Source: Bombyx mori
Taxonomy: Eukaryota; Arthropoda; Insecta; Lepidoptera; Bombycidae
DNA: 64,000 bases
NCBI RefSeq assembly: GCF_030269925.1
Contig: NC_085121.1
Coordinates: 8,201,501-8,265,500, forward strand
Direction of reading: 5' to 3'
Under the pieces are notes generated by a model. The model saw only the letters and a program-made list of their open reading frames with translations, made no database searches and was not told where the DNA came from. A program made the translations under genes and the position numbers. Of this stretch, positions 33,182-45,200 are shown piece by piece. How positions within the stretch are numbered: the first letter of the stretch is position 1; each line of letters begins with the position of its first letter.

Positions 33182-34483
33182 CCTAGTCAGGTCATAAATT
33201 CTGTCACATGTTTAATGTAAAATAATTGAAACAAGTTTATTCATTATGTAACCATTCATATACCAAAATGAACTTAACAAAACATAGATTCTTATGACAC
33301 TAAAGTTTATTCAAAATTACCTCCGTGATTTTGAATACAGGCCTTCAATCTGCCCGGCCAGTCGTCTATCGCAGCACGAACGAGGTCCATGTCAATATCG
33401 GCGGCTGCCTTAATCAAGGATGTCTTGAGTGACTCCAAATTGGGATGAGGCTTTGAGCACGCCTTTTCCTCCAAGTGTTGCCATATCTTGTAATCTAACG
33501 GATTTAAATCTGGACTGGAGGAGGGCCAGTCTTCGTGCCGGATGAAGTCGATTTCACGCGCCGCCAGCCAGTCTTGTGTGCTCTTCGCTCTATGAGCTGG
33601 CGCCGAATCTTGTTGGTATACCCAGTGCCTGTTATTGAACATGGTATGAGAAACAGATTCCACAAGGTTCGTCAGGACTGTATTTTGATACACAACTGCA
33701 TTCGTTTTTACACCTTTCTCACAAAAATGTACCTCTGTTAAGCCCCAATAAGAAACTCCCAACCATGAGCGAGGATGGAAAATGACCTCGTTGGACACGC
33801 GGAATACGGTTGCTCGCTTCTTCACTACTGTGTGCGTACACCTTATCATTTTGTTTGTTGTAGCTCTCTTCTACGGTAAAAATTTTTTCATCCGAAAAAA
33901 AAATTTCACGATATTTTTTCCCCGCGTACCGCTTCAACAAAGCGCGGCATCTCTTCAGTCTCAGGTCCATTAGAAGAGCATTCAAACGATGTCCTGTTTT
34001 TCTTCGATATGCCCGAAGCCTTAAATCTTCATTTAACAACCTTTTCACCGTGGTTCTGCTTAACCCCATCTAAAGGGCCAACAGTTTCTGCTTACGTTTG
34101 GGATTTCTTTGAATTCGCGCCTTCACAGCTTTTATCATTGCTGGAGTCCTAACAGACTGAGGGCGACCACTTCTTGACCTGTCATCTACACTAGAGTCTT
34201 CATTGTATCGTTTGATGGTACGATAAACGAATCTTTTGGTTATATTAAAAATTTTCAGTATGTTAAAAATTTGAATTGGCGCGTAACCGCAACGATGCAA
34301 CGCAATAACTGCAACACGGTCTTCTTTAAGCGTCCACTCCATATTTAAAAATGAGTAAAATTCTAAAAGTATACATTTTTATTTTCATGAACAATTCGAA
34401 ATTCTAATTCAATAAACTTTTTTGTGGCCAGCATTCTAAAAGAAAAGTTTTTACTGTGTGACAGTACTTATGACCTTACTAGG
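33182..34483 (-). mobile_element. maT-type mariner element, copy 2 (defective)
   Basis: The ends match copies 1 and 3 (CCTAGTCAGG at left, CCTAGTAAGG at right in reverse complement), with TA duplications at 33180-33181 and 34484-34485. It carries a disrupted transposase gene. Confidence 0.9.
33307..34342 (-). pseudogene. mariner transposase pseudogene
   Basis: The frame starts MEWTLKEDRVAV at 34342 and is cut after KRKQKLLAL by a CAG-to-TAG stop at about 34070-34072. It then resumes at MGLSRTTVKR. A 5-bp deletion near 33765, relative to the copies at 3.5 and 55.2 kb, shifts the frame in the catalytic domain. The three catalytic Asp codons (FSDEKIF, QQDSAPAH, NPLDYKIW) are all still present. 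Inactivation is therefore through the stop and the frameshift, in contrast to copy 1. Confidence 0.9.
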
Positions 34484-34485
34484 TA

Positions 34486-35598
34486 TATACCTGATATCGT
34501 TAAAGTATTACGATTTTATCATTTTTGTTTATTTTTGTTTATATACTATGCTTGGCCTGTTTTATTATCTCATAAAGACATACTTAGTTCCTCTCTGATA
34601 TTCATCCAAATTATGTACTCAAATTTACACGGATTGTTTAATTTGGCAGAAAAAAAATGTTTACTGATGAGTTAGCAAATAACTTTTTATTTAGTTTCAT
34701 TCCCAAGCTTTTTTAAGTTACGGTTATCGGAATTCGCGATAAAAAGTTTACCTAGTACAATAAAATAGAGCTTCATATTTTAATATGCCTTATTAATGCC
34801 ATTCAATAAATTTGTTACCTTTATGTAACCTAATTAAAGTATGACATAGTTGTTTCTGAGTGTTCATTCTTGAACCTGTGATATCTTGCAAGAAAGGCAT
34901 GCTTGATACACCCGCGTCAAGCGGGCCTTACGTACACGCGGCATTTATAAATGACGATCAATCAATAGTAATTCAATAGAATGATCGTCTGGGCATCGGG
35001 TCAACGGCGAAATGGCAACGGTCAATAGTGATGACTTGACATGCGCACCGAAGAGCAATGAATCAATTAAACTCATTTCATTGCTAGTTATCGTGTATCC
35101 TGTTTATGTTCATGTTTGTAATTAACTTATTTTTTACGAAATGTAATATAGGTCGAAAATTTTCCTAATAATCAAGAACCTTTCAACTATAAATTACGTT
35201 CTATGCTTAAATGTCTAAATCTAATATTCACAATAGAATCAAAACACAAAAAGTTTAACGACGCGGCGTATTTTTGGGAAGCGATGAAGTTTGGAAACGC
35301 TATGAGGATATGCAAACTGCATTCATCATTTAATTACGACCACTATTATTGTTACGATTATTATTGTTTTTTTTGGCCTTGCTCATGATATACGTTTTCA
35401 CATGTAAACCACGAAAAAATATCTTCTTTTACTAATAAAAATTATAAATGGTTAGTTAGTAAGATTCAACAATATTATTTAATCTAAGCAACATCGGTAC
35501 GACATAGTGTCTTTACTGCAAAGATAAACTAGAGCAATATACAGAATATGTTTTCGTCTTCTAATTAATATAAAGTAAATAACGTGAGGGGTACTCAC
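34486..35598. other. AT-rich sequence, nothing firm
   Basis: A moderately GC-rich patch around 34905-35060 contains CCCGCGTCAAGCGGG, a small hairpin, and TTTATAAATG. No exon is supported. Confidence 0.35.
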
Positions 35599-35672
35599 TT
35601 GGTGAGGCTGGAAGTAGCATCGCAGACCGCGGCGGCGACGGCGGCCCGACGCTCCGCTGCCGCGTCTACCAT
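35599..35672 (-). CDS. candidate first coding exon of an unidentified minus-strand gene
   Basis: An ATG at 35672 opens MVDAAAERRAAVAAAVCDAT then SSLT, and reaches a consensus donor AA/GTGAGTAC at 35598. The patch is sharply GC-rich. An overlapping frame through the same exon is Arg-rich (GRRGSGASGRRRRRGLR) and looks like a shadow; the Ala/Glu/Arg frame is the more protein-like. No family is recognised, and the downstream exons were not located. Confidence 0.35.
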
Positions 35673-36069
35673 GCCTCTGCATCACCGCGATGGGCATCAC
35701 TTGCGAGTCGCGCCACCTCGCCTGCTTACTACACCAATACACTACACTGCCACTGACACGCTCACATAGGTCTGTTACTATCAACCCTCACAGCTCCACC
35801 ACGACACACTCCATTGAGAACCACCAAATATTGTTATTCGATATGTAATGACAGTGCGGCGTTAAGTTACTGTATTACGATCTAATTTTACTAACACTTT
35901 CACCTGAAATCAATGAAACAAAGATGAAAAACCATTTAAATAACACTGAAGGATGAATTGTATATTTGTTATTTAAAAAACTTGTCCTTTTTCAAAAACA
36001 CATTGTTACCATATGAATATGACAACAGAAGATTTGAGGAGAAATCTCCGCAAATCGACGTCCTATCAC

Positions 36070-36200
36070 TGCGCTTATTCTGCGTGTGTGGGGATTATGA
36101 GCAACACCCCAGCTCATCCAGCCCCCTAGTCTCACCGCCCCAAGAAGCGACCTCGGTAATGTATTTATGCCCAGTATACAACAACTACCGTGCACTTTTT
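36070..36200 (+). repeat. non-Bm1 head segment fused to a Bm1 body
   Basis: This segment (GCGCTTATTCTGCGTGTGTG to CAACTACCGTGCACTTTTT) abuts a Bm1 body at 36201. The same segment, in reverse, abuts a Bm1 body at 48955-49099. The shared junction suggests a composite SINE family and not two chance neighbours. Confidence 0.6.
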
Positions 36201-36831
36201 TACTGGTGGTAGAAAGTCTTGTGAGTCCGCACGGGTAGGTACTACCAGGGACGTCTTAAACTAGGATGGGGCCCTTGGGCACACAAGAATTTGAGGCCCT
36301 TTTGGAAAGTAAAAAAAGCGAATTATAATTTAAAAAAAATACTGAGTATGACCATTTATTATAAGTAATCAAATACAGTATGATATAATATGTCATTAAT
36401 GATATTAGAATGCTGCTGGTTTTTTGGTTACGATTTCAATAACGGTTTCTTTCGGGATTTCTGTTGAGCAAAATCTTCTATCATAGTCATAGTATATGCC
36501 TTGTAAATACCTTCTGATTACCGATTTGTGAAAAAAGTGTAATGTGCCCGAAAAAATGTTTTGAGAATAAACGTGTGAGAGAAATTGTCGGTCTTTCGGG
36601 GCCCCCTGAGAATGAGGGCCCTGGGCACGGGCCCCGTGTGCCCTTATGGTAAAGACGGTATTGGGTAATGCGTTTCTGTTTGAAGGGCGACGCAGCCGTT
36701 GTACTGTAAACTGAGACCTTAGAACTCATATCTCAAAGTAGGTGGCGGCATTTACGTTGTAGATGTCTATGGGCTCTGGTAACTACGTAACATCTAGTGG
36801 GCCGTGAGCTCGTCCACACACCAAAGCAATT
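36201..36831 (+). repeat. Bm1-type SINE body interrupted by an insertion
   Basis: The 5' piece at 36201-36245 and the 3' piece at about 36664-36831 both match the Bm1 body. About 35 bp of body is missing at the interruption. The 3' end is AAGCAATTATTATTTT. Confidence 0.7.
36246..36663. mobile_element. hAT-like non-autonomous insertion
   Basis: The left end, CAGGGACGTCTTAAACTAGG, and the right end in reverse complement, CAATACCGTCTTTACCATAA, form imperfect inverted termini. GGGCCC-rich subterminal sequence lies at both ends. The flanking octamers GGTACTAC and GGTAATGC match at 6 of 8 positions, which may be a decayed 8-bp duplication as hAT elements make. No ORF of note. Confidence 0.5.
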
Positions 36832-38199
36832 ATTATTTTTATCTAGCTGTTGAGTATGTATGGTTGGGAACAGTTATGTGAAATAGACCCACCCAAGCAG
36901 TTTCGTGAATTTTTAGAACGATTTGTTTTGCTAATGTAAGCACCTATACACAGACCGCTCAGGCGATCTCCGCACTAAGGTCTACGAGTGTTGAGGGTGC
37001 TGTACAGATCTATGTTAAACGGTGCCGCCACGTGCCATGGCATTTAACTTGGAAGGTAGTTTTGTTTTAAAACGGCAACTGTTGCTCTAATGAACTGACG
37101 CAACGAAGGGACATCGCAGTCTTTTTAACCAGTGCGAAACTATTCCACCCCTATTTGAACCCATAAACCAATATCCTACTCTCAAAATCAAAATATTGCG
37201 CACCTGTTTGCTTGGTTTCACATGTTTTCCAATTCACAGTTCGGGTACCTACATCCATCTACCTACGTAACCTACCACTTCAAGGACGAAATTCAAACTT
37301 TGTGAATTGTTAAACTAATTGGTGATTTATCTAATTATTTTTGTATTTAAAGGGTAACGATCACATTATTATTAAAATAAGATAAATAACAACCACGGAG
37401 ATCGAAACATTTTTGATCGTTTATTTATTATATGTATGTATGCCGCGTATTTTTTTTTTAATATATTATAATTATGTTAACCAATTCCAATTTTAAATCC
37501 AATCTTAAAAATACATAGCACGTTATGTACATGACATACTAGTTTTGATGACTATTTCGTAATCAACGATTTTGTAAATTTGGCCAAAAACAGCTTAAAA
37601 CCAATGTACAAAACTTCCAGTTTTTTTAATGGTACATACCTACCGAGATTCAAATTAGTGAACATAAATCCAGAAAACAAAATTATTGGTCGATACAGAA
37701 CCAAATCTTGACTTGTACATAGGTACTTATTTTTTTCGACATAGTGTTTATTACATTTACATAAATTACATAAATTATGAAATTAGAAAGCTTATCATTT
37801 TCAGTTCTGTCTTAGGCCGGTAACTAGAAAAATACCATATAAAAACCTCTAAGGCCAAATTATATTGTACTTGCGCATATTAAATTCAGTATATGCCTAC
37901 TTAAAATAAGTATTCTAAAGTTGTTTTCAGTTATATTATGTAACATTTTCTTATTAATATACTTTTTAGTTATTTATTACGAGCTTAGTTCGTATTTTGT
38001 GAAGGTCTACATTTTATGTTTTAATATTTTTGCGGGGAATGTGCCATTGCCATAGTGTCAGTGCGAGATATAAATCTATAAAAACATTCAGACACAGTAA
38101 GAATGGCAATGAAGTGTAAAACAGTATTACAATATTTTTTATGTATGAGATCATCGATAAGTATATACAACAAATGTAATAAATATAAATATGACTCAC
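36832..38199. other. AT-rich sequence, nothing recognised
   Basis: No exon, repeat boundary or regulatory motif could be supported. Confidence 0.5.
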
Positions 38200-38270
38200 C
38201 AAGTATGTACTCTGAAACAGAGACCGTGTAGCCCGTGTAGGTTATCATTATCAATATTGATGAACGTCAT
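38200..38270 (-). other. possible minus-strand exon with a consensus donor
   Basis: An ATG at 38270 (MTFINIDNDNLHGLHGLCFR) and an overlapping frame (MIMITYTGYTVSVSEYILG) both run into ACTTG/GTGAGTCAT at 38199. If real, it lies head-to-head with the FBXL6-like gene about 1 kb away. Frame and identity are undecided. Confidence 0.25.
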
Positions 38271-39268
38271 GCCAACTCTTTACAATAAGCTTCATTTACT
38301 AGCACCCTTTTTTATATTTACAATAATAAAATACGAAAAAGTAACATAAACATCAGAAAATTTTCATTTTATTTAATGCTAGTTTATGAGTAAATCACAA
38401 ATTTATCAGATAGAAAGAGAAACAAAGCAAATGTAAACTAGCATAGTATTGAATTTCTATTTAGGACCGACTACTGCCATCTATCGTCACCAAAGACAAA
38501 TACGTGAATAGACACCACAGTATTTGACATTTCATTGTATTACATTATGTTTGTAATGTAGTACAAATCAGAACAAAAGTTGAATGTCGTGGCAATGTAT
38601 TCCCGTTTTGATTTGATTTCATTATTTTTACCATATTAAAATGAAATTATATAAATTTCACTAGGTTACGTTGACTAAAGTATACTATAGCTTAATAGAA
38701 ACCTTTTGTGAGCTTAAGGGTTTCATGTAAAAGTATTGAAGATAACGCTTTTACAAGATTATTGCATACAAATGAACTAAAGTTTTTTTGTGACAATGTC
38801 TGCATCTGTTGATTAAAATTTGAAACATAATAAGCTTCTAAACAAGGTCAACAGTTTTCATCAACTGATCGTGAACAAAATAATTAAAAATATCTGTGTA
38901 TTATGATTGTGGTTCTAAAGAATGTACCTTTTGCGTTTCTAAACCATCAAATCAAGTCTCCGTGTCCGCGAAAATGATCTGTACTTTGTTTTTCGCAATC
39001 ACAACGTTACATGAACATGGATGACCTAAAATGCGAATATGTGAAGAGAAAAAGATGTTTGGGACAGACAAAAAGTGTAAATTAAAGATTTGATAATGTT
39101 CACCCTAGTTACTTGTCAGTAGAATTCAACGTATTCACTTCCTCAATCTTGATCTGTGTTTTGTTCGTACTCAAAGGTGAAAATGTGATGTGTCAAATTG
39201 ATTGTTTACCTCGGGACAGGTGAGTGGATTGTAGAAGTAGTACGTCAGGGCGGCGGGAGGCGGGCGGC
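38271..39268 (+). promoter_or_regulatory. upstream region of the FBXL6-like gene
   Basis: This AT-rich sequence should contain the promoter and 5' UTR of the plus-strand F-box gene. I could not place a core promoter. A donor-like ACAG/GTGAGT at 39217-39223 lies 46 bp before the chosen ATG and may be an unused or alternative 5' UTR splice site. Confidence 0.35.
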
Positions 39269-42200
39269 ATGTCTGGTCGGTCAAGCCCCGTGAATGGCGG
39301 CTACGAGTCCGCAAGGCTCACCGTCCGTAAAGATCTGTTCCCTGATGTGAGGGTTCCAAAACTAGGAGCTTCTTCCAAGGACGATTTAGACGAAATAGAA
39401 ACTGATGAATCAGCGTCTGGCGTGAAGCTTGAGACTGATTTCGAGCAAAGCATTGACGAAATTGCCAATAAAAAGGTTCAGGCCAATGGGGTCCAGCCGC
39501 CTCCTAGAACCCGCCATAAGAAACACAAGCAGCGTTCCCGGCGAGATACTAAACATCTTAATGGGTATCTACCCACAGAAAGTAAACGTAAAAAACACCG
39601 ACATAGAACTCGTTCAATGAACAATACAGTGCAAATTATTAGTGGAAAAAACTTAAGCTTAGTGAGTAGTAGTAAGTATCGGGATTATGATGAAGAAATG
39701 CAAGATGCAGAGGAAGAACAACGAGTTGAGGAGGAGGAGGAAGATGTGGAGGAAGTGCCTGAACAAGAAGAAAGTTCAGACGATGAAGTGCTCAAGTGCA
39801 GTGTTAAGTTACCATCAGTAATATGTATGCAGCGTCAAAGTGGCAAACCATATAGTCATGAACTTAGTCAATTATCTACCAAGAAGAGTAAAAAAGATTC
39901 GAAAGAAAGAAGAACTCATGCAATCACACCTTGTAGTGGCAAACCCCGCTCAATGTTAAATATTTGTTCACGCAGTAAAAAGAAAGCAAGGAAGACAGAG
40001 TCAACTACCACTTATCAAAGCCAAATTATAGATACAAATTCTATTAAAATTAAAATACGAAGAACAAGTTTACATGAACCTGTAAGTATTAGTTAAATAA
40101 TTTAAGTTTAACTGAAAATAAACATATTAAATATTTTTATATCTATGTTTTTTTTTTTATGGTTAGACAGGTAAACAAGTTCAATGCCTAACTGGTGTTA
40201 AATGGTTACTGCAGGTCAGACATCAGAATGTGAATGCCTCCACCCAACATAAGACCAAAGGTTTTTTCTATAATATATCAGCTGTACTTCAACTTTAAGG
40301 AAGAAATAGGTAGGATGGTGGTACCTAAAAGTTTTGTCTCTCAAAATATTGTACCACCAGCCTAGAAACAAAACAGGTTGTCACATGCAGTAGTATCTGA
40401 CTTTCACTCATAAATAGTTGACTATATCTTTATGGTTTTACTCTATACTATACCAAATCATGATATTATCATCACATATCAAGTAATTAGCCACTCAATA
40501 TTTACTTATAATACAGTTAACAATAAAAAAACACAATTGATTAAATTGGTATAATTTGGTAAATAAAGAGGTATTTTATTGTTTGATTTTAGACTTTGAA
40601 TTAGGAGTCAAATTACTTGACTTATTATTATAACTTAATAAAGTTTTCTCAGTATTTAATTATCATTCATTCAATTCAATTATCAAACTGTGTGAAAGAT
40701 AGGGTGGAAGATATTACACCATGTATCCTAAGCTCAACTCAAACAATATAATGAAACTTAAACAAATAAATGTATTACATGCACATTATGTATAAAATTA
40801 AAATCTGAGTCATCTTGTTTCATAATCAGGTTCTAGTTCAACTTCTCAAGATCCACAAGAGAATGATAGTAATTGACATTTATTATCATTCTCTTGTGGA
40901 TCTTCCCATTCCAAATTTGATTGTGCAAGGGAACTTCAACTCCTATAAATAAAACTCACAGACACTCAAGTCTGATTACTTAATTACTTAAAAATACATA
41001 AATAATGGAACTGTTTTTCTAAACTATTATTCATAAGCAACTTTCACTTCAGTATTGCCCATGCTATAGAGATGCATAATTTACCATCCTGTCTCTTTCT
41101 GCAGTAAGACAGTTGTGCCTTCCATTTTAAATATTGTTACCAAAATTAATTCTCTGAAATTGATTTCTTATGATTCAATGTGTGAATTTCTCATATGTCC
41201 CTGTGGGTTGCAAGATCTATTTTTCACCAGGGTCCTTCTGTTCACTTAGACTTAAATTAATAAAACATGTATCCCATAGAAATAATTACATTTATTATTT
41301 GTTGGTATTTGTTTAAATGTATATAATTTACAATAGTTGAATGTGTAATTTCATCAATTATACTTTGTTGAATCAAGTGTTTTAAGATATAAATTAACAT
41401 AATTTAATAAATTTGTACTAAGCTAATACAATAATCTAAAAGGTGGTTTTAAATAATAATGAATAGGATTATACTAAATAGAAATATATTATAGATGGAT
41501 AATAGAGAAACCTTGTTTTAATGGTTTCTTAATGGTATGGTGGAGATATTCCATCATGGTACCTGTATCTTTACTCAGTAGCCCTAGTCTTAAATTTTAC
41601 TTGGAATTTAAATATACATATTAAAATTACTATAAAATTTGCAATGTCTTGAAAACACGTATAGTGTGATTACGGTTTTTTCCAGCTTTCATATATTAAA
41701 TAAGGTTGAAAATCATGCAACAAACCTGATGGCAAGCAGTCACATACACTAGTTAGCTTCAAACGGTTAAAACTGGGAATAGTTCTTGTAATTTAGACCT
41801 CCACACTGGAGTCGGACAGAAGTTGCGTACCGCGCGCCTAAGAAGTGCACCAATTAGTCTAATGGGCTTGCTATGATGGTATAGTAAGGGGCGAGTGTTA
41901 TTAATGGCTGGTGTTGAACTACGGGAATGCGGTACATGACCTTTTCGACATGCTGTTAGTATAGTCTAGAGACCTGTAGCTATGTTGTGGAATGCTACAC
42001 AGAAGAATCTTCTGGCGATCAGGCGTTTTTCCTCTAGAAACTGTCAATCCAAAGATTGTTGATGAAACTTAAGCATTGTATCGTTATCCTCATATTATTT
42101 TTAAGCCCGATTCAGGTTTTTACTAGGTTTCGGATTCTGTTCATAACTTAATAAACGTTTCTTTTACACTTTCGTTAGTCAATACGATTACATTTTAATG

Positions 42201-45200
42201 ATATTAATAGTAATAATATTGAAATCGTCGTGGCCTAAAGGACAAGACGTTCGGTGCATTCGTATCTAGCCTAGCGGTGTTCGGATCCCGCAGGCGGGTA
42301 ACAATTTTTCTAATGAAATACATACTTAACAAATGTTCACGATTCACTTCCACAGTGAAGGTATAACATCGTGTAATAAAAATCAAACCTGCAAAATGAT
42401 AATTTGCGTAATTACTGGTGGTAGGACCTCTTGTGAGTCCGCAAGGGTAGGTACCACCACCCTGCCTATTTCAGCCGTGAAGCAGTAATGCGTTTCGATT
42501 TGAAGGGCGGGGCAGCCGTTGTAATTATACTGAGATCTTAGAACTCGCATCTCAAGGTGGGTGGCGGCATTTACGCTATAGATGTCTATGGGCTCCGGTA
42601 ACTACTTAATACTAGGAGGGCTGTGAACTCGTCCACACATCAATCTAATAAAAAAAAGACTAAGAAAGTTCTCAACATTTAAGATTAATAAAATTAAAAT
42701 TAACATTAATATTCCAGAAAATTACACCAGTTCCTGTCCCGGTCTTAGACGTTAGCCAGAGAAAGTCTAAAAAGAGGCGAACTATTTCACCGGTTGCCAG
42801 TGAGAGCTCCGGTGAAGAATACGACCCTTCACGCGGTGATACCGCAGCAGCCATGAGTGTCGCCGCACCGAAACCCCGGCATCCACGTCCTAAAACTCCC
42901 AAGACTCGTAAATCTAACACCAATAAAAGTAAGGAACTATATGAATAACATTTTAATTAGTCAACATAGAGAAAGTGTTGCTTCGAATGTATTACGTAAT
43001 GTGTATACGTATTAATGAATATCGGAACTATCAGTTTTTGTAATAAAATATTATTACGTAATAATTACCTAAATATTTTGTATATGTACCGGATGTTTTG
43101 TAATAGTTTCCGAAAACAAATAGTGATGGTAGTTAATGTGATTTATAATATGATAACTACAAAATCGCTATGGAAAATATATTTGTATGTATATTATTAC
43201 ATTTTCCTTTTTTTTTCGGTAAATGGAAATTCCAGCATACGCGCCTGATTTGCGGTCACTTGTTTTTTACTAAACTAACAACTAAATACTGAGTGTAAGT
43301 CTCGGGCAAGCTACATGATTTCGTTCTATATAATTCCATTACATGAATTGTAGGAAACTAATTCCTTGCATGCAAATAAAGAGTAAATTAATCGGTTTTC
43401 GTGATTCGTTGGCACAATTAAAACTTGATCGTTAAAACGGTATTCGAAATTTCGGAAATCAGGAATAGAAAATAGTAAAAGTGATATTAAAAACCCTAAA
43501 TTTTTACGTTAATAATTAGCAGATGAATAATGAAATTCAGTTTATTATTCCCTTTGTAGGCAGACGAGCATACCGCCCAACTGATGGTAAGTGGTTACCG
43601 TCGCTCGTGGACGTCAGCTATGCCAGGGGCACCGCTTTTTGTTTTTAAATCACCGGACTATAAATCTAGACGTTGATAATGCTTACTATGCTTCCAGAAA
43701 AAAAAGAAAAGACTGAAAGAAATAGAATAAGTGCGGTGCAAAATAAAGACACAGGACCACAAAGTCCATGGGGAATGTCAATGCCTCGTGAAGTGCTGTT
43801 GAAGATATTTGATTATGTGATCTCTTCACTCGGCACGTTACCATCTGTAATAAGGTATTCTATATTAAATAATAGCTGTCACCATAACATAAATAACGAA
43901 TTTTTTAAAATGTAATAATATTGCATAAAAATATATAATATTTTGTTTTAATTTCAGATTAGGTAGAGTTTGTAAATTATGGCACAGCGTTAGTTGCACA
44001 CCAGATCTGTGGAAGAGCGTTGATCTTGCGCAATACACGATCGAGAAATGTAAAACAGATTACAAACTGGTCTGGCTCCTCGAAAATCGTTTATCTCAAT
44101 GTCAAAGCTTAAATATTGGTGAGTATTTTAAGTCGAAATAAACCTTGATTTGTTTTAACAAATATGTATATAATAAATTATTTGTAATGTTGATCTGTTA
44201 TATTCATCCGAAAACGAAACATGGACCCAAATGTATTATATTGAATACTGAACGGCACTAATTCCTGCATTTATCTATGAAAGTTACTTTTTGATATTCA
44301 ATAACGCCTACAATCTGTAGCAGTGGCCATATAGTTGTCCGTAGTAGGCTTAATGGATCATCATCATCATTATCCTGCCATTCTCCCAGTCACCTGGGGT
44401 CGGCGCAACATGTTTTTTCCTTCCATACTCTTCTATCATATACCATTTATTCGCTCACTACTTTATTACCGATATCGTCTTTCACGCAATCCATCAATTT
44501 CTTCTTAGGTCTACCTCTTCCTCTATATCCTTCCACATTCATAGTTAACACTCTCTTACCAACCTCATTTACATTTCGTCTCATCACATGTCCACACCAT
44601 CCCAAACGCGCACTTCTCAGCTTCTCTGTCACAGGTGCCACTTTCAGACTTCCTCTAACATATTCATTCCGTATTCTATCCATTCTCGTTACTCCACACA
44701 TCGATCGCAACATTCGCATTTCTGCTGCATGCAATCGCCTGCTTAATGGATATTACAGAACATTTCAACGACCGTCTGGTAAATGACATGGTCACTACAC
44801 AAGGGAGTCGCGGGTTCGAATCCCGCCAAGGGAAGATATTTCTATGATAAAGATAAATGTCTATTCCAGGGTTATGGATGTATATTAAATATGTGTATGT
44901 GTATAATAAAAATCTTATATTTATTTCCGTTATCTGGTACCTGTAACACAAGTTCTTTACGAACTTATCACGGGACCGGTTAACGTGGCGTGACTGTTAT
45001 TAAATATGTATTTATTTATATTATTTATTTATTTATACTATTTATTTGTTTATATTATTTATTTGTTTACTTGTTCACAGCTCAATGGAAGGTCTGCAAC
45101 ATAGGCTGGGTGTTGACGAGCGTGGCGGAATGCTGCCCGAACCTGACCGAGCTCAGCGTGGCAGGCTGGAGTCGAATAACAGCTGAACAACTGTACGAAA

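Noticed and set aside
34905..35060. Promoter with TTTATAAATG
   Set aside because: The only support is a TATA-like phrase and a small hairpin in moderately GC-rich DNA, with no exon downstream on either strand.
39224..39268. Upstream in-frame GTG start for FBXL6
   Set aside because: GTG is not a credible start here; the first ATG in a suitable position is at 39269.
44447..44734. 95-aa gene in FBXL6 intron 4
   Set aside because: It is the C-terminus of an RTE-type ORF within a 5'-truncated element with an 11-bp target duplication.
44805..44830. tRNA gene around GGGTTCGAATCCCGCC
   Set aside because: Only the B-box half is tRNA-like; it belongs to a SINE with a (TATT)n tail.
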